Assembly: GCA_947575605.1 (NCBI GenBank)
Contig: CANPNZ010000005.1
Span: 26,663 to 90,662 of the forward strand
DNA length: 64,000 nt
Direction: 5' to 3'
From: an uncultured Clostridium sp.
Lineage (GTDB): Bacteria; Bacillota; Clostridia; TANB77; CAG-508
Of this stretch, positions 36,328 through 45,483 are shown piece after piece. The first letter of the stretch is position 1; each line of letters begins with the position of its first letter. The notes beneath the pieces are model-generated. The model saw only the letters and a list, made by a program, of their open reading frames with translations, was not told the origin of the DNA and made no database searches. Made by a program: the position numbers and the translations under genes.

Positions 36328-36876
36328 ATGGATTTTACAAATTTAAAAGAAAAAATGGAAAAGTCAATCAGTGTCTATCATGAGAAATTAACAGAAATAA
36401 GAGCAGGTCGTGCAAACCCAGCCATTTTAAATAAAATACAAATCGATTATTATGGAACACCAACACCAATTAATCAAGTAGCAGGAGTTTCTGTACCAGA
36501 AGCAAGATTAATTGTAATTCAACCATGGGATGCTAGCATTTTAAAAGAAATAGAGAAAGCAATATTGGCATCTGACATTGGAATTAATCCAAATAATGAT
36601 GGAAAAGTCATAAGACTAGCTTTTCCAGAATTAAATGAGGAAAGAAGAAAAGAAATAGTAAAAGAAGTTCGTAAAATGGCAGAAGAAGCAAAAGTAGCGG
36701 TACGTTCCATCAGAAGAGAAGGAATGGATATGGCAAAAGTTTCTCAAAAAGAAGGTGAAATAACAGAAGATGAACTAAAACAAGCAGAAAATGAAATTCA
36801 AAAAATAACAGATAAAAACATAGAAGAAATTGATAAAATTTTAGAAGTAAAAGAAAAAGAAGTTATGTCAGTTTAA
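36328..36876 (+). CDS. frr: Ribosome recycling factor
   Basis: 182 residues. Family sequence KLTEIRAGRANPAILNKI, YYGTPTPINQVA, QPWDASILKEIEKAI and RREGMDMAK. Splits post-termination ribosomes with EF-G. AAAGGAGAG precedes the AUG. Gene order pyrH-frr-ispA-uppS-cdsA-rseP. Confidence 0.97.
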   Translation: MDFTNLKEKMEKSISVYHEKLTEIRAGRANPAILNKIQIDYYGTPTPINQVAGVSVPEARLIVIQPWDASILKEIEKAILASDIGINPNNDGKVIRLAFPELNEERRKEIVKEVRKMAEEAKVAVRSIRREGMDMAKVSQKEGEITEDELKQAENEIQKITDKNIEEIDKILEVKEKEVMSV

Positions 36877-36897
36877 CTAATAAAGGAGGGGTTTTTG

Positions 36898-37785
36898 ATG
36901 AATTTTAAAGAAGAGTTAAAAAAGTATCAAGAACAGATCAATCAAGAATTAGACAGATATATCAGAAAACAAAAATGCCCAGAAGAGATATTGAATCAAT
37001 CGATGGAATATAGTTTGATGGCAGGAGGAAAACGATTAAGACCAATTTTAACATTAGCCACCTATCAACTTTTCAAGCAAGACCTTGACAAATGTATGCC
37101 TTATGCAGTGGCAATAGAGATGGTACATAATTTTTCTTTAATTCATGATGACTTACCAGGAATTGATAATGATGATTTTAGGCATGGAAAACCGACTAAT
37201 CATAAACAATTTAATGAAGCAACTGCCATTTTAGCAGGAGATGGATTGCTTAATCTTGCCTATATGGTAATAGCGCAAGATTTGGTTAATAGCCAGCCAG
37301 AAGAATTAGCCCCAAAAACAAAAATAGTAAAAGAATTTTCGGAGGCAATTGATCGCATGATTGCAGGAGAATATGTTGATACCGAATGGGAAGGTAGAAA
37401 GATAACGCCAGAAGAATTACAATACATTCATGAAAATAAAACCAGTACATTATTAAAAATAAGCGTAAGAATGGGAGCCATTTTGGCAAATAGTACAGAA
37501 CAAGAGTTAGAGAAAGTTACTCATTATGCGGAAAAAATAGGATTGGCTTTTCAAATTAAAGATGATATTTTATCAGAAGAAGGCGACGAAGCAATCTTAG
37601 GAAAGCCAGTAGGAAATGATAAGCAATTAGAAAAATGTACTTATGTTTCTCAATATGGTTTACAAAGGGCAAAAGACATCTTAACTAAAATAACAAAAGA
37701 AGCAATAGATGAATTAGAGGATTTTGGAGAAAAGGCAGAATTTCTAAAAGAATTAGCTCTTTATATCCAAAACCGAAATAAATAA
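36898..37785 (+). CDS. ispA: Polyprenyl diphosphate synthase (farnesyl diphosphate synthase type)
   Basis: 295 residues. The first Asp-rich motif HDDLPGIDND, LMAGGKRLRPILT, the AILAGDGLLNLAY region, and the second Asp-rich motif FQIKDDILSEEGD. Makes FPP or GGPP, the primer for undecaprenyl diphosphate made by the next gene. The start AUG 36898 follows AAAGGAGGGG. Product chain length inferred from family. Confidence 0.93.
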   Translation: MNFKEELKKYQEQINQELDRYIRKQKCPEEILNQSMEYSLMAGGKRLRPILTLATYQLFKQDLDKCMPYAVAIEMVHNFSLIHDDLPGIDNDDFRHGKPTNHKQFNEATAILAGDGLLNLAYMVIAQDLVNSQPEELAPKTKIVKEFSEAIDRMIAGEYVDTEWEGRKITPEELQYIHENKTSTLLKISVRMGAILANSTEQELEKVTHYAEKIGLAFQIKDDILSEEGDEAILGKPVGNDKQLEKCTYVSQYGLQRAKDILTKITKEAIDELEDFGEKAEFLKELALYIQNRNK

Positions 37786-37806
37786 GCTTTAAAAAGGAGA
37801 AAAATC

Positions 37807-38520
37807 ATGGATTTTCAGAAAGAAAATATGCCCAGACATATTGGAATTATCATGGATGGGAATAGAAGATGGGCAAAAGCGAAAGGAAAGCCAATCAGTT
37901 ATGGACATAAAGAAGGAGCAAAAACCTTAGAAAAGATTGTAAGATATGCGAATCAAATTGGGTTAGAATATATAACAGTGTATGCTTTTTCAACAGAAAA
38001 CTGGAAAAGAGCAGAAGAGGAAGTAAAAACTTTAATGTTATTACTTCAAAATTATTTAGATGAGTATGCCAAAAGAGCCGACACCGAAAATATTAAAGTA
38101 AAAATATTAGGAGATATTTCAGCTTTATCAGAGGGAATGCAAAAGAGTATCCAAAAATGTATGGAACGAACCAAAGATAATACAGGTGTTACTTTCAATA
38201 TTGCTCTAAACTATGGTGGTAGAGACGAATTGTTAAAAGCAACCAGAAAAATAGCCACATTAGTACAAAATCAAGAATTAAAAGTAGAGGATATAACGGA
38301 ACAAGTAATCGCAGATAATTTATACACCAAAGGACAACCAGATTTAGATTTAGTTATTCGAACAAGTGGAGAAAAAAGATTAAGTGGTTTCTTGACTTGG
38401 CAATCTACTTATTCAGAGATTTTAGTAATCGACAAAAATTGGCCAGACTTTGAAGAAAAAGATTTAGACGAAGCCATTATAGAATATCAAAAAAGAACCA
38501 GAAAATTTGGAGCAGGGTAG
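37807..38520 (+). CDS. uppS: Undecaprenyl diphosphate synthase
   Basis: 237 residues. The cis-prenyltransferase motif HIGIIMDGNRRWAKAKGKP, VYAFSTENWKRAEEEV, NYGGRDELLKA and the C-terminal QPDLDLVIRTSGEKRLSGF plus TYSEILV. Makes the C55 lipid carrier for peptidoglycan. Uses the ispA product. The C-terminal WQSTYSE replaces the more usual WQ-x-AYSE. Confidence 0.96.
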   Translation: MDFQKENMPRHIGIIMDGNRRWAKAKGKPISYGHKEGAKTLEKIVRYANQIGLEYITVYAFSTENWKRAEEEVKTLMLLLQNYLDEYAKRADTENIKVKILGDISALSEGMQKSIQKCMERTKDNTGVTFNIALNYGGRDELLKATRKIATLVQNQELKVEDITEQVIADNLYTKGQPDLDLVIRTSGEKRLSGFLTWQSTYSEILVIDKNWPDFEEKDLDEAIIEYQKRTRKFGAG

Positions 38521-38547
38521 AAGAAACGTTCCAGAAAGGAAAAGAAT

Positions 38548-39351
38548 ATGGATATACAAAGAGTTACATCCGGTTTATTAGGATTTCCGTTAGTATTAAT
38601 AATTCTTTTGTTAGGGAATAAAATAGTAGTAGATATGGCATTGGCAATCATAGCATTACTTAGTATGAACGAGTACTTTAATGCAGTGAAGAAAGTGGCA
38701 AAACCAGTTTATTGGGTAGGATATGTTAGTTGTTTAAGCATAGCATTGATTCATATTGTACCACAAGAATATCTAAATATGGTAGTAACACTTTCTGTAC
38801 CAACTATTTTAATCATATTATTTGCCCAAGTAATTGCAACAGATATGAGAACAAGCTTCAAAGATATAGCCTATACTTTTATAGGAATTTTCTATGTTGT
38901 ATTTTTCATTATGTTTGTTGCCTTTATCAATGGCATGCCAAATGGAAAAATACTAATATGGTATGCCTTATTTGCTGCTTGGGGGACAGATATATCCGCT
39001 TATGTAGTAGGCAAATATTTAGGAAATCATAAATTTAGTAAAGTTAGCCCTAAGAAATCAATAGAAGGATGTATTGGTGGCATAATAGGAGCTGTTATAC
39101 TAATGTTAGGTTACACTTATGTTGCTAATACCTATTGGGAAATGAATTACTCCTATTTATTTATAGCAGGAATTGGAATTATATTAAGTCTAGTGGGACA
39201 AATAGGAGACTTTGCAGCTTCTAGTATAAAAAGATATGTAGATATCAAAGATTATAGCAATTTAATACCAGGACATGGTGGCATGTTAGACAGAATTGAT
39301 AGTCTAATATTTTTAGCACCATTTGCCTATGCACTATTTACATTATTGTAG
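38548..39351 (+). CDS. cdsA: Phosphatidate cytidylyltransferase
   Basis: 267 residues, eight or so membrane helices. Ends in the CDP-alcohol synthase signature: GDFAASSIKRYVDIKDYSN followed by PGHGGMLDRIDSL. Makes CDP-diacylglycerol from phosphatidate and CTP. In many Bacillota dxr lies between cdsA and rseP; here there is only a REP cluster. Confidence 0.95.
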   Translation: MDIQRVTSGLLGFPLVLIILLLGNKIVVDMALAIIALLSMNEYFNAVKKVAKPVYWVGYVSCLSIALIHIVPQEYLNMVVTLSVPTILIILFAQVIATDMRTSFKDIAYTFIGIFYVVFFIMFVAFINGMPNGKILIWYALFAAWGTDISAYVVGKYLGNHKFSKVSPKKSIEGCIGGIIGAVILMLGYTYVANTYWEMNYSYLFIAGIGIILSLVGQIGDFAASSIKRYVDIKDYSNLIPGHGGMLDRIDSLIFLAPFAYALFTLL

Positions 39352-39356
39352 ATGTT

Positions 39357-39496
39357 GTGTCCATTGGGGACGGTTCTTTTTGGTCAAGATGTCCATCAGG
39401 GACGGTTCTGTTTGGACATTGACAGCCAAAAACAAATATTAAAAATTAATTTTCCAAAGCAATGTCCAAACAGAACCGTCCCCGATGGACACTAAA
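39357..39496. repeat. Cluster of three REP-like copies between cdsA and rseP
   Basis: Copy one (39357-39386) GTCCATTGGGGACGGTTC...; copy two (39390-39420) GTCCATCAGGGACGGTTC...; copy three (39466-39495) inverted, AATGTCCAAACAGAACC then GTCCCCGATGGACAC. Copies two and three form an inverted doublet of about 107 bp with a 45-base centre. Replaces the place where dxr often sits. Confidence 0.8.
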
Positions 39497-39508
39497 AGGA
39501 GGAAAAAA

Positions 39509-40759
39509 GTGATAACTTTTTTAATTTCAGCGATTAAAATTATTATATTGTTAGGTGTTTTAATTACCATTCATGAATTAGGACACTTTGTAGTAGCCAA
39601 ACTTTGTAAAGTAAAAGTGAATGAGTTTGCTATTGGTTTTGGACCAGCTATTTGGAGAAAACAAGGGAAAGAAACAAAATACACATTAAGATTAATACCT
39701 TTAGGAGGGTATAACAGCATGGAGGGAGAAGATGAGGCATCAGAAGATGATAGGTCTTTTTCGAAAGCAAGTATTCCTAAAAGAATGGCTATTGTATTGG
39801 CAGGTGCAACGGTTAATATTGTTTTTGCTATTATCATTTATTTTACCATAACTGCTACATCTGGTACGTATGTTTCGAATCAAATAGATGAAATTATAGA
39901 TGGATATGTAGCACAAACAGTTGGATTACAAACAGGAGATAAAATCGTAGAAGGAAATGGGAAAAAGATAAAAAGTAAAAAAGATTTAAATGAAGTTTTA
40001 GCTAAGTCAGAAGGAAAAGAAATAGCAACTAAGATAGAAAGAAATGGAGAAATCATAGAATATTTTATAAAGCCAAGTGAAATAAAATCGAAAGTAACAG
40101 GAATTTATTTAGATGAAAAATGCAAAATTATAGCAGTGGAAAAAAATAGTCCATCAGAACGTCAGGGAATACAGGCAAATGATATATTATTAAAAGTAAA
40201 TGATGTTATGATTAATGGAGATACTAAAATAGCATTACAAGAGATAAGCCGAAAAGATATGGATAAAATAAATCTTACTGTAAAAAGAGGAGAAGAAGAG
40301 TATGCAATAGAGTTGATACCAGATTATGAAACTACTTATCTATTAGGAATTAATTTAAAGCAAGCAGAAGATACTTTTGTTAATAGATGTATTTATGGTG
40401 GTATGCAAACACAAGAATTTTTATTATCCATTATTGATAATTTAAAACAATTATTTACGGGAAACGTAGGAGTAGACCAAATGATGGGACCAGTTGGAAT
40501 TTCTGAAGTGGTTGCTAAAACTGATGGCATAAGAGAGTTTTTCGAGATGATGGCATTGATTTCTTTATCGTTAGGAGTAACGAATTTGCTTCCAATTCCA
40601 GCTTTAGATGGTGGAAAGATTTTGATTTTATTGATTGAGGCAATCCGAAGAAAACCAATGAAACAACAAACAGAAGTAAATATACAATTATTAGGATTTG
40701 CTATCTTAATTGCCTTGTCTTTGTATGTGACGTATAATGATATTTTAAGAATATTTTAG
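39509..40759 (+). CDS. rseP: Site-2 intramembrane zinc metalloprotease RseP/RasP
   Basis: 416 residues. HELGHF zinc motif in the first membrane helix, one or two PDZ domains (about 110-270), and the second zinc ligand motif LLPIPALDGGKIL near the end. Cleaves membrane anti-sigma factors and signal peptide remnants. The start is GUG 39509, six bases after AAGGAGG; an open frame extends back into the REP at 39485. Monocistronic from the REP onward. Confidence 0.94.
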   Translation: MITFLISAIKIIILLGVLITIHELGHFVVAKLCKVKVNEFAIGFGPAIWRKQGKETKYTLRLIPLGGYNSMEGEDEASEDDRSFSKASIPKRMAIVLAGATVNIVFAIIIYFTITATSGTYVSNQIDEIIDGYVAQTVGLQTGDKIVEGNGKKIKSKKDLNEVLAKSEGKEIATKIERNGEIIEYFIKPSEIKSKVTGIYLDEKCKIIAVEKNSPSERQGIQANDILLKVNDVMINGDTKIALQEISRKDMDKINLTVKRGEEEYAIELIPDYETTYLLGINLKQAEDTFVNRCIYGGMQTQEFLLSIIDNLKQLFTGNVGVDQMMGPVGISEVVAKTDGIREFFEMMALISLSLGVTNLLPIPALDGGKILILLIEAIRRKPMKQQTEVNIQLLGFAILIALSLYVTYNDILRIF

Positions 40760-40816
40760 AATACTATAATTTGCTCTGAATTTACCAATAAATTTGGGGC
40801 AGTTTTTTTTATTATG

Positions 40817-40965
40817 TGAAAGTTTAGTCTATTATTTATTCATACCTTGTGCGAAAGCAACCTACAAAATTAAAATTTTATTTGTCGGTTGCTCTAAATC
40901 GCACTCGCTTAACAGCTTGTCTGGTCGCTTATGTAGTATTTCATAAATAATAGACTAAACTTTCA
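40817..40965. repeat. Fold-back palindromic element, copy C
   Basis: Perfect 23-base arms TGAAAGTTTAGTCTATTATT.. (40817-40839) and their complement (40943-40965). The core shares TTTGTCGGTTGCTC, AATCGCACTCG and GGTCGCTTA with copies A and B, but the arms have no similarity to theirs. It fills most of the 40760-41192 gap. Confidence 0.85.
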
Positions 40966-41035
40966 AACAAAACAATTTATAAGGTTGAACAGTAACTTTT
41001 GTTATAAAAAACAATAGAAAATTTATAAAAAACAT

Positions 41036-41064
41036 TTGACAAAAAAGTAGATTTAATAGATAAT
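41036..41064 (+). promoter_or_regulatory. Sigma-A promoter of glgP
   Basis: TTGACA (41036-41041), 17-base spacer, GATAAT (41059-41064). The leader has a GAATCAATTTT/AAATTGATTC hairpin at 41084-41120. Confidence 0.75.
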
Positions 41065-41192
41065 ATAAATATGAAAAAATGGATGAATCAATTTTAAGAA
41101 TGAGTTATTAAATTGATTCTGTTTGTAGAAATTATGGTAAAAGAAAACGAGAAGAAAAAGCGAAGCAAAAAAACAAAGGAGGAACAAAGTAA

Positions 41193-43760
41193 ATGTACAT
41201 ATTTAACAGAATTACGGTAAATCCACAATTACCAAAAAGAATTGAAAAATTATCAGAAATAGCAAACAACTTATGGTGGTCATGGAACACAGAGTTTCTA
41301 AGATTATTTCAAAAAATAGATAAAGATTTATGGGAGCAATCTAGCAAAAACCCAGTCAAATTTTTAAAACATGTATCACAAGAGAGACTAGAGAAAGTAG
41401 CCAAAGATACCACATTTTTAAAAGAGTATGACAAAATAGCTGAAAACTTTGAAGGCTACATGAATAGTAAAAATACATGGTTTTCGAATAAATACCCAGA
41501 AAACAAAAAAGATTTAATCGCTTATTTTTCAGCAGAATATGGATTAGACCAAACCATACCAATTTATTCAGGAGGGCTTGGTATTTTATCTGGTGACCAT
41601 TTAAAATCGGCAAGTGATTTAGGAATTCCATTAGTAGCAGTAGGTTTATTATATAAAAATGGATATTTCCATCAAAAAATAAATGGATATGGGCAACAAG
41701 AAACAGAATACCATAATATAGATTTATATGATATGCCAATTAATCCAGTAAAAGATGAAAAAGGAGAAGACTTAACAATCTTTGTTAAATTTCCAAAAAG
41801 AAGATTGTATCTAAAAGTATGGCAAATTAATGTAGGAAGAGTAAAATTATATTTATTAGACTCTGACATTGAGAAAAACCATGAAGAAGATAGAGATGTC
41901 ACACTAAGATTATATGGTGGAGACCAAGAAATGAGAATTCGCCAAGAGATTGTTTTAGGGCAAGCAGGAGTACAATTATTAGCAAAACACTTGAAGTTAA
42001 ATCCAACTGTATATCATATGAATGAAGGACACTCAGCTTTCTTAAACTTAGAAATTATAAAAAATATTATCAAAGAAAAACAAGTATCTTTTGAAGTAGC
42101 AAGAGATATTGCAAGTTCCAAAACAGTTTTTACCACCCACACACCAGTACCAGCAGGAAATGATATTTTTCCATTAGCGTTAGTAGAAAAATATTTTAAA
42201 GACTTTTGGCCAAGATTAGGGCTTTCCCGAGAAGATTTTTTACGTTTAGGAATGAAGCCAGGAATTGACTTAGATGAAGGCTTTAATATGGGAATTTTAG
42301 CCCTAAAAATTGCGGGAAAGAAAAATGGCGTAAGTAAATTACATGGAGCCGTATCCAGAGAATTATTTGGAGAAATATGGCCAAACATAGCAGCCAATGA
42401 ATCACCAATTGAGTACGTAACCAATGGAATTCATACTTGTTCTTGGTTAGCACCAAAAATGAAAGAATTATATAACAAATATTTAATTCCTTATTGGCAA
42501 GACAATATTCATCAAGATCATATATGGGAGAAAATTAAAAATATTCCAGACGAAAAATTATGGTCAGTTCATACAGATCAAAAAGCGAAATTGTTAAAAT
42601 TGGTAAAAGACAATACATCAGAGAGACTAAGACGTTCTGGATATGGCTACGAAGAAATTAATGAGATTGTTTCTAAATTAAATCCAGAAGCTTTAACAAT
42701 AGGATTTGCTAGAAGATTTGCAACTTACAAAAGAGCAACTTTAATTTTTAAAGATTTAGAAAGAATTACACAAATATTAAATAATGCTGATAGACCTGTA
42801 CAAATTATATTTGCAGGAAAAGCGCATCCAGCTGATAAAGAAGGACAAGATTTAATTAAATATATTCATGAAGTATCTATGATGCCACAGTTTAAAGGAA
42901 AAATCTTTATCTTAGAAAACTATAACATAGCTATGTCAAGATATTTAATTAGTGGTGTTGATGTATGGCTAAATAACCCAAGAAGACCAATGGAAGCTTC
43001 TGGAACAAGTGGACAAAAAGCGTCTGTTAATGGCGTTATTAACTTTAGTGTTTTAGATGGATGGTGGGCAGAAGGTTATACACAAACCAATGGTTGGACA
43101 ATTGGAAGTAATGCAGAATATGAATCTTATGAAGCACAAGATATGGCAGATAGTCAAAGTATGTATCGTACCTTAGAAGAAAAGATCATACCAACCTATT
43201 ATGAAAAAGATAAAAATGGATTATCTAAAAAATGGATGGAATTGATGAAAAATTCTATTATCACAACAGGTGGAAAATATAGTACAGCAAGAATGTTAGT
43301 AGACTATACCAATCATTTATACATACCACTTTGTAATCTAACCAAAAAATATTATGCAGATGTTGATAATGTGGCAGGTTATAATTCTTGGAAAAAAGAC
43401 TTATATATGAATTGGAAAGATATTAAGATTACACAGGTTAATAATTTAGATAACATTACCATTGATGCTGGAAATAACATAGAGGTAGCTTGTGAAGTGG
43501 TATTACCAAATATTGATGTGGAAAATATCACAGTAGAAGTATATTATGGTAAGATACTAGAAAATGGAGTGGTTGAAAATGTTAGTATCACACCAATGAA
43601 ATTAGAAGACCAAGATGATGAAAGCAAAAAATACTTCTTTACTTCAAAAATAGAATTAACCACTGGTGGAAATTATGGATATACTTTTAGAGTGATGCCA
43701 AAACATGAAATGTTATTAGAACCAGCCAATTTAGATTTAGTAAAATGGATAACAAAATAA
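41193..43760 (+). CDS. glgP: Alpha-glucan phosphorylase (GT35, short N-terminal form)
   Basis: 855 residues. N-terminal DUF3417-type domain (NPQLPKRIEKLSEIANNLWW), then the phosphorylase core with YFSAEYGLDQTIPIYSGGLG, HMNEGHSAF, TTHTPVPAGND and the pyridoxal-phosphate lysine region EASGTSGQKASVNGV (usual GMKA is GQKA here). Releases glucose-1-phosphate from glycogen or maltodextrin. The last ~110 residues are an extra beta-rich domain. GGAGG precedes the AUG. A single-gene unit. Confidence 0.94.
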   Translation: MYIFNRITVNPQLPKRIEKLSEIANNLWWSWNTEFLRLFQKIDKDLWEQSSKNPVKFLKHVSQERLEKVAKDTTFLKEYDKIAENFEGYMNSKNTWFSNKYPENKKDLIAYFSAEYGLDQTIPIYSGGLGILSGDHLKSASDLGIPLVAVGLLYKNGYFHQKINGYGQQETEYHNIDLYDMPINPVKDEKGEDLTIFVKFPKRRLYLKVWQINVGRVKLYLLDSDIEKNHEEDRDVTLRLYGGDQEMRIRQEIVLGQAGVQLLAKHLKLNPTVYHMNEGHSAFLNLEIIKNIIKEKQVSFEVARDIASSKTVFTTHTPVPAGNDIFPLALVEKYFKDFWPRLGLSREDFLRLGMKPGIDLDEGFNMGILALKIAGKKNGVSKLHGAVSRELFGEIWPNIAANESPIEYVTNGIHTCSWLAPKMKELYNKYLIPYWQDNIHQDHIWEKIKNIPDEKLWSVHTDQKAKLLKLVKDNTSERLRRSGYGYEEINEIVSKLNPEALTIGFARRFATYKRATLIFKDLERITQILNNADRPVQIIFAGKAHPADKEGQDLIKYIHEVSMMPQFKGKIFILENYNIAMSRYLISGVDVWLNNPRRPMEASGTSGQKASVNGVINFSVLDGWWAEGYTQTNGWTIGSNAEYESYEAQDMADSQSMYRTLEEKIIPTYYEKDKNGLSKKWMELMKNSIITTGGKYSTARMLVDYTNHLYIPLCNLTKKYYADVDNVAGYNSWKKDLYMNWKDIKITQVNNLDNITIDAGNNIEVACEVVLPNIDVENITVEVYYGKILENGVVENVSITPMKLEDQDDESKKYFFTSKIELTTGGNYGYTFRVMPKHEMLLEPANLDLVKWITK

Positions 43761-43771
43761 AAAAGTAAATT

Positions 43772-43801
43772 GTTGCCAAAGGGGACGGACCTTTTTGGCA
43801 A
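43772..43801 (-). repeat. REP-like element after glgP
   Basis: TTGCCAAAGGGGACGGACC then TTTTTGGCAA. It has the CAAAGG variant seen at both ends of the 18846 doublet. It lies 11 bases after the glgP stop and could act as a terminator-like hairpin. Confidence 0.8.
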
Positions 43802-43923
43802 TTTTTTATATTCTAGGAAAGTTCTCGTTACAGTTTAATCGTATAAACTTTCAATATAAAAATAACTACATAGATGAACAGTAATAAATTCTCCTAAAAA
43901 TTAAAGTTTAAATTCTACAATAA

Positions 43924-43952
43924 TTGACTTCATAAAATGACAATGATATAAT
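43924..43952 (+). promoter_or_regulatory. Sigma-A promoter of purA
   Basis: TTGACT (43924-43929), 17-base spacer, extended -10 TGATATAAT ending at 43952. Confidence 0.82.
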
Positions 43953-44007
43953 GCAAAAGTAAAAAGAGAGAAAGTACAAAGAAATATAGTAAAAAGGAGA
44001 AAGAAAT

Positions 44008-45306
44008 ATGTCTGTAAAAATGATAATAGGTCTTCAATATGGAGATGAAGGAAAAGGAAGAGCAGTACATTATGAAGCAAAAGAGGCAACTATTGTAATA
44101 AGAGCAACAGGAGGAAGTAATGCTGGTCATACGGTAGTAGCTAATGGTAAAAAATATGCGATGCATTTATTACCATCTGCTATTATTAGACCAGAGGTAC
44201 TTTCTGTAATTGGACCAGGAGTGGTAGCTGACCTAAAAGTATTATCAGAAGAAATCGAGCAAATGAGAGAAGCGGGGATAAAAGTAGAAAAAGACAATTT
44301 TGTTGTCAGTCAAAGAACCCATATAACCTTACCTCATCACAAGCAATTGGACAGATTATATGAAATGTTAAAAGAAAATAAAGTGGGAACAACAGGTAGA
44401 GGGGTTGGAACAACTTATGAAGAAAAAGCAAGACGTACCAATTTAAGAATGTGTGATTTATTTGTGGAAGATAAGGAATTGAAACACAAAATTACAGAGA
44501 ATCTAAAGGTGTATAATGTGTTGGTAGCAGAAGCTAATAAATTAATAGAAAAAGGCATTTATGAAGAAGAAAAATTTCCACTTATCACAACCGAAGAAGA
44601 ATATGAATATTGTATGAAGTATAAAAAAACCATACAAGAATTTATTACAGATGTACATCCTATTATTGATGAAGCAATTGAAAAAGATGACTTAATCATT
44701 ATTGAAGGAGCACAATCTTTCTGGTTAGACAATGATCATGGAGATTATCCAATGACTACATCATCTAATCCAAATGCAAGTGGAACAGCTTCAGGAGCTG
44801 GAATAGGTCCAACATTAATTAAGGAAGTAATAGGCGTTATTAAAGCTTATACTTCAAGAGTGGGAAATGGTCCATTTGTAACAGAATTAGAAGACGAAAC
44901 CGGAGATTTAATTCGTGAATGGGGTCATGAATATGGGACGACAACAGGAAGACCAAGAAGGACAGGTTGGTTGGATTTAGTTATGGTAAAACATACGAAA
45001 AACACAAGTGGTTTAACTTCACTATGTATCAATCATATGGATACGATTGGGAAACTAGATAAAATTAATGTATGTGTTGGTTACCAATATAAAGGAGAAA
45101 TCATTAGACATGTTCCACTTGATAAAGAAAATTGTAAGCCTGTTTATGAGGAACTAAAAGGTGGATGGCATACAGAAGGAGCCAATACCTTTGAAGAACT
45201 TCCAAAAGAAGCACAAGCTTATATTAAATTTATAGAGGATTATACAGGCGTACCTGTAAAATATATCGGTGTGGGTGCTGATGAGAAAAGAACGATTATA
45301 AAATAA
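44008..45306 (+). CDS. purA: Adenylosuccinate synthetase
   Basis: 432 residues. GTP-binding GLQYGDEGKGR, then GGSNAGHTV, the family segment GTTGRGVGTTYEEKARR, IEGAQSFWLDNDHGDYPM, and the C-terminal TTTGRPRRTGWLD. Makes adenylosuccinate from IMP and Asp in AMP synthesis. The N-terminal region (RAVHYEAKEATIVIRATGG) differs somewhat from the usual KIVDYL form. Own promoter, AAAGGAG site and terminator. Confidence 0.93.
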   Translation: MSVKMIIGLQYGDEGKGRAVHYEAKEATIVIRATGGSNAGHTVVANGKKYAMHLLPSAIIRPEVLSVIGPGVVADLKVLSEEIEQMREAGIKVEKDNFVVSQRTHITLPHHKQLDRLYEMLKENKVGTTGRGVGTTYEEKARRTNLRMCDLFVEDKELKHKITENLKVYNVLVAEANKLIEKGIYEEEKFPLITTEEEYEYCMKYKKTIQEFITDVHPIIDEAIEKDDLIIIEGAQSFWLDNDHGDYPMTTSSNPNASGTASGAGIGPTLIKEVIGVIKAYTSRVGNGPFVTELEDETGDLIREWGHEYGTTTGRPRRTGWLDLVMVKHTKNTSGLTSLCINHMDTIGKLDKINVCVGYQYKGEIIRHVPLDKENCKPVYEELKGGWHTEGANTFEELPKEAQAYIKFIEDYTGVPVKYIGVGADEKRTIIK

Positions 45307-45354
45307 ATAAGACAAAGTTTAAATTATATATGGCAAGCCTTATTTAATCAAAAA

Positions 45355-45394
45355 GAAAATAGGATAAATCAAAATTTATTCCTATTTTCTTTTT
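45355..45394 (+). terminator. Terminator of purA
   Basis: Perfect 10-bp stem GAAAATAGGA/TCCTATTTTC followed by five T. Confidence 0.85.
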
Positions 45395-45400
45395 GATATA

Positions 45401-45429
45401 TTGACATTATTCCGAAAATGGTATAAAAT
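45401..45429 (+). promoter_or_regulatory. Promoter of the 45484-50514 accessory block
   Basis: TTGACA (45401-45406), 17-base spacer, TAAAAT (45424-45429). A TTGTTCT/AGAACAA hairpin lies between it and the AAGGAGG site. Confidence 0.75.
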
Positions 45430-45483
45430 AAAAATATAAAGATATTGTTCTGAATAAAGAACAATAAAAGGAGGTGAAAGAAA

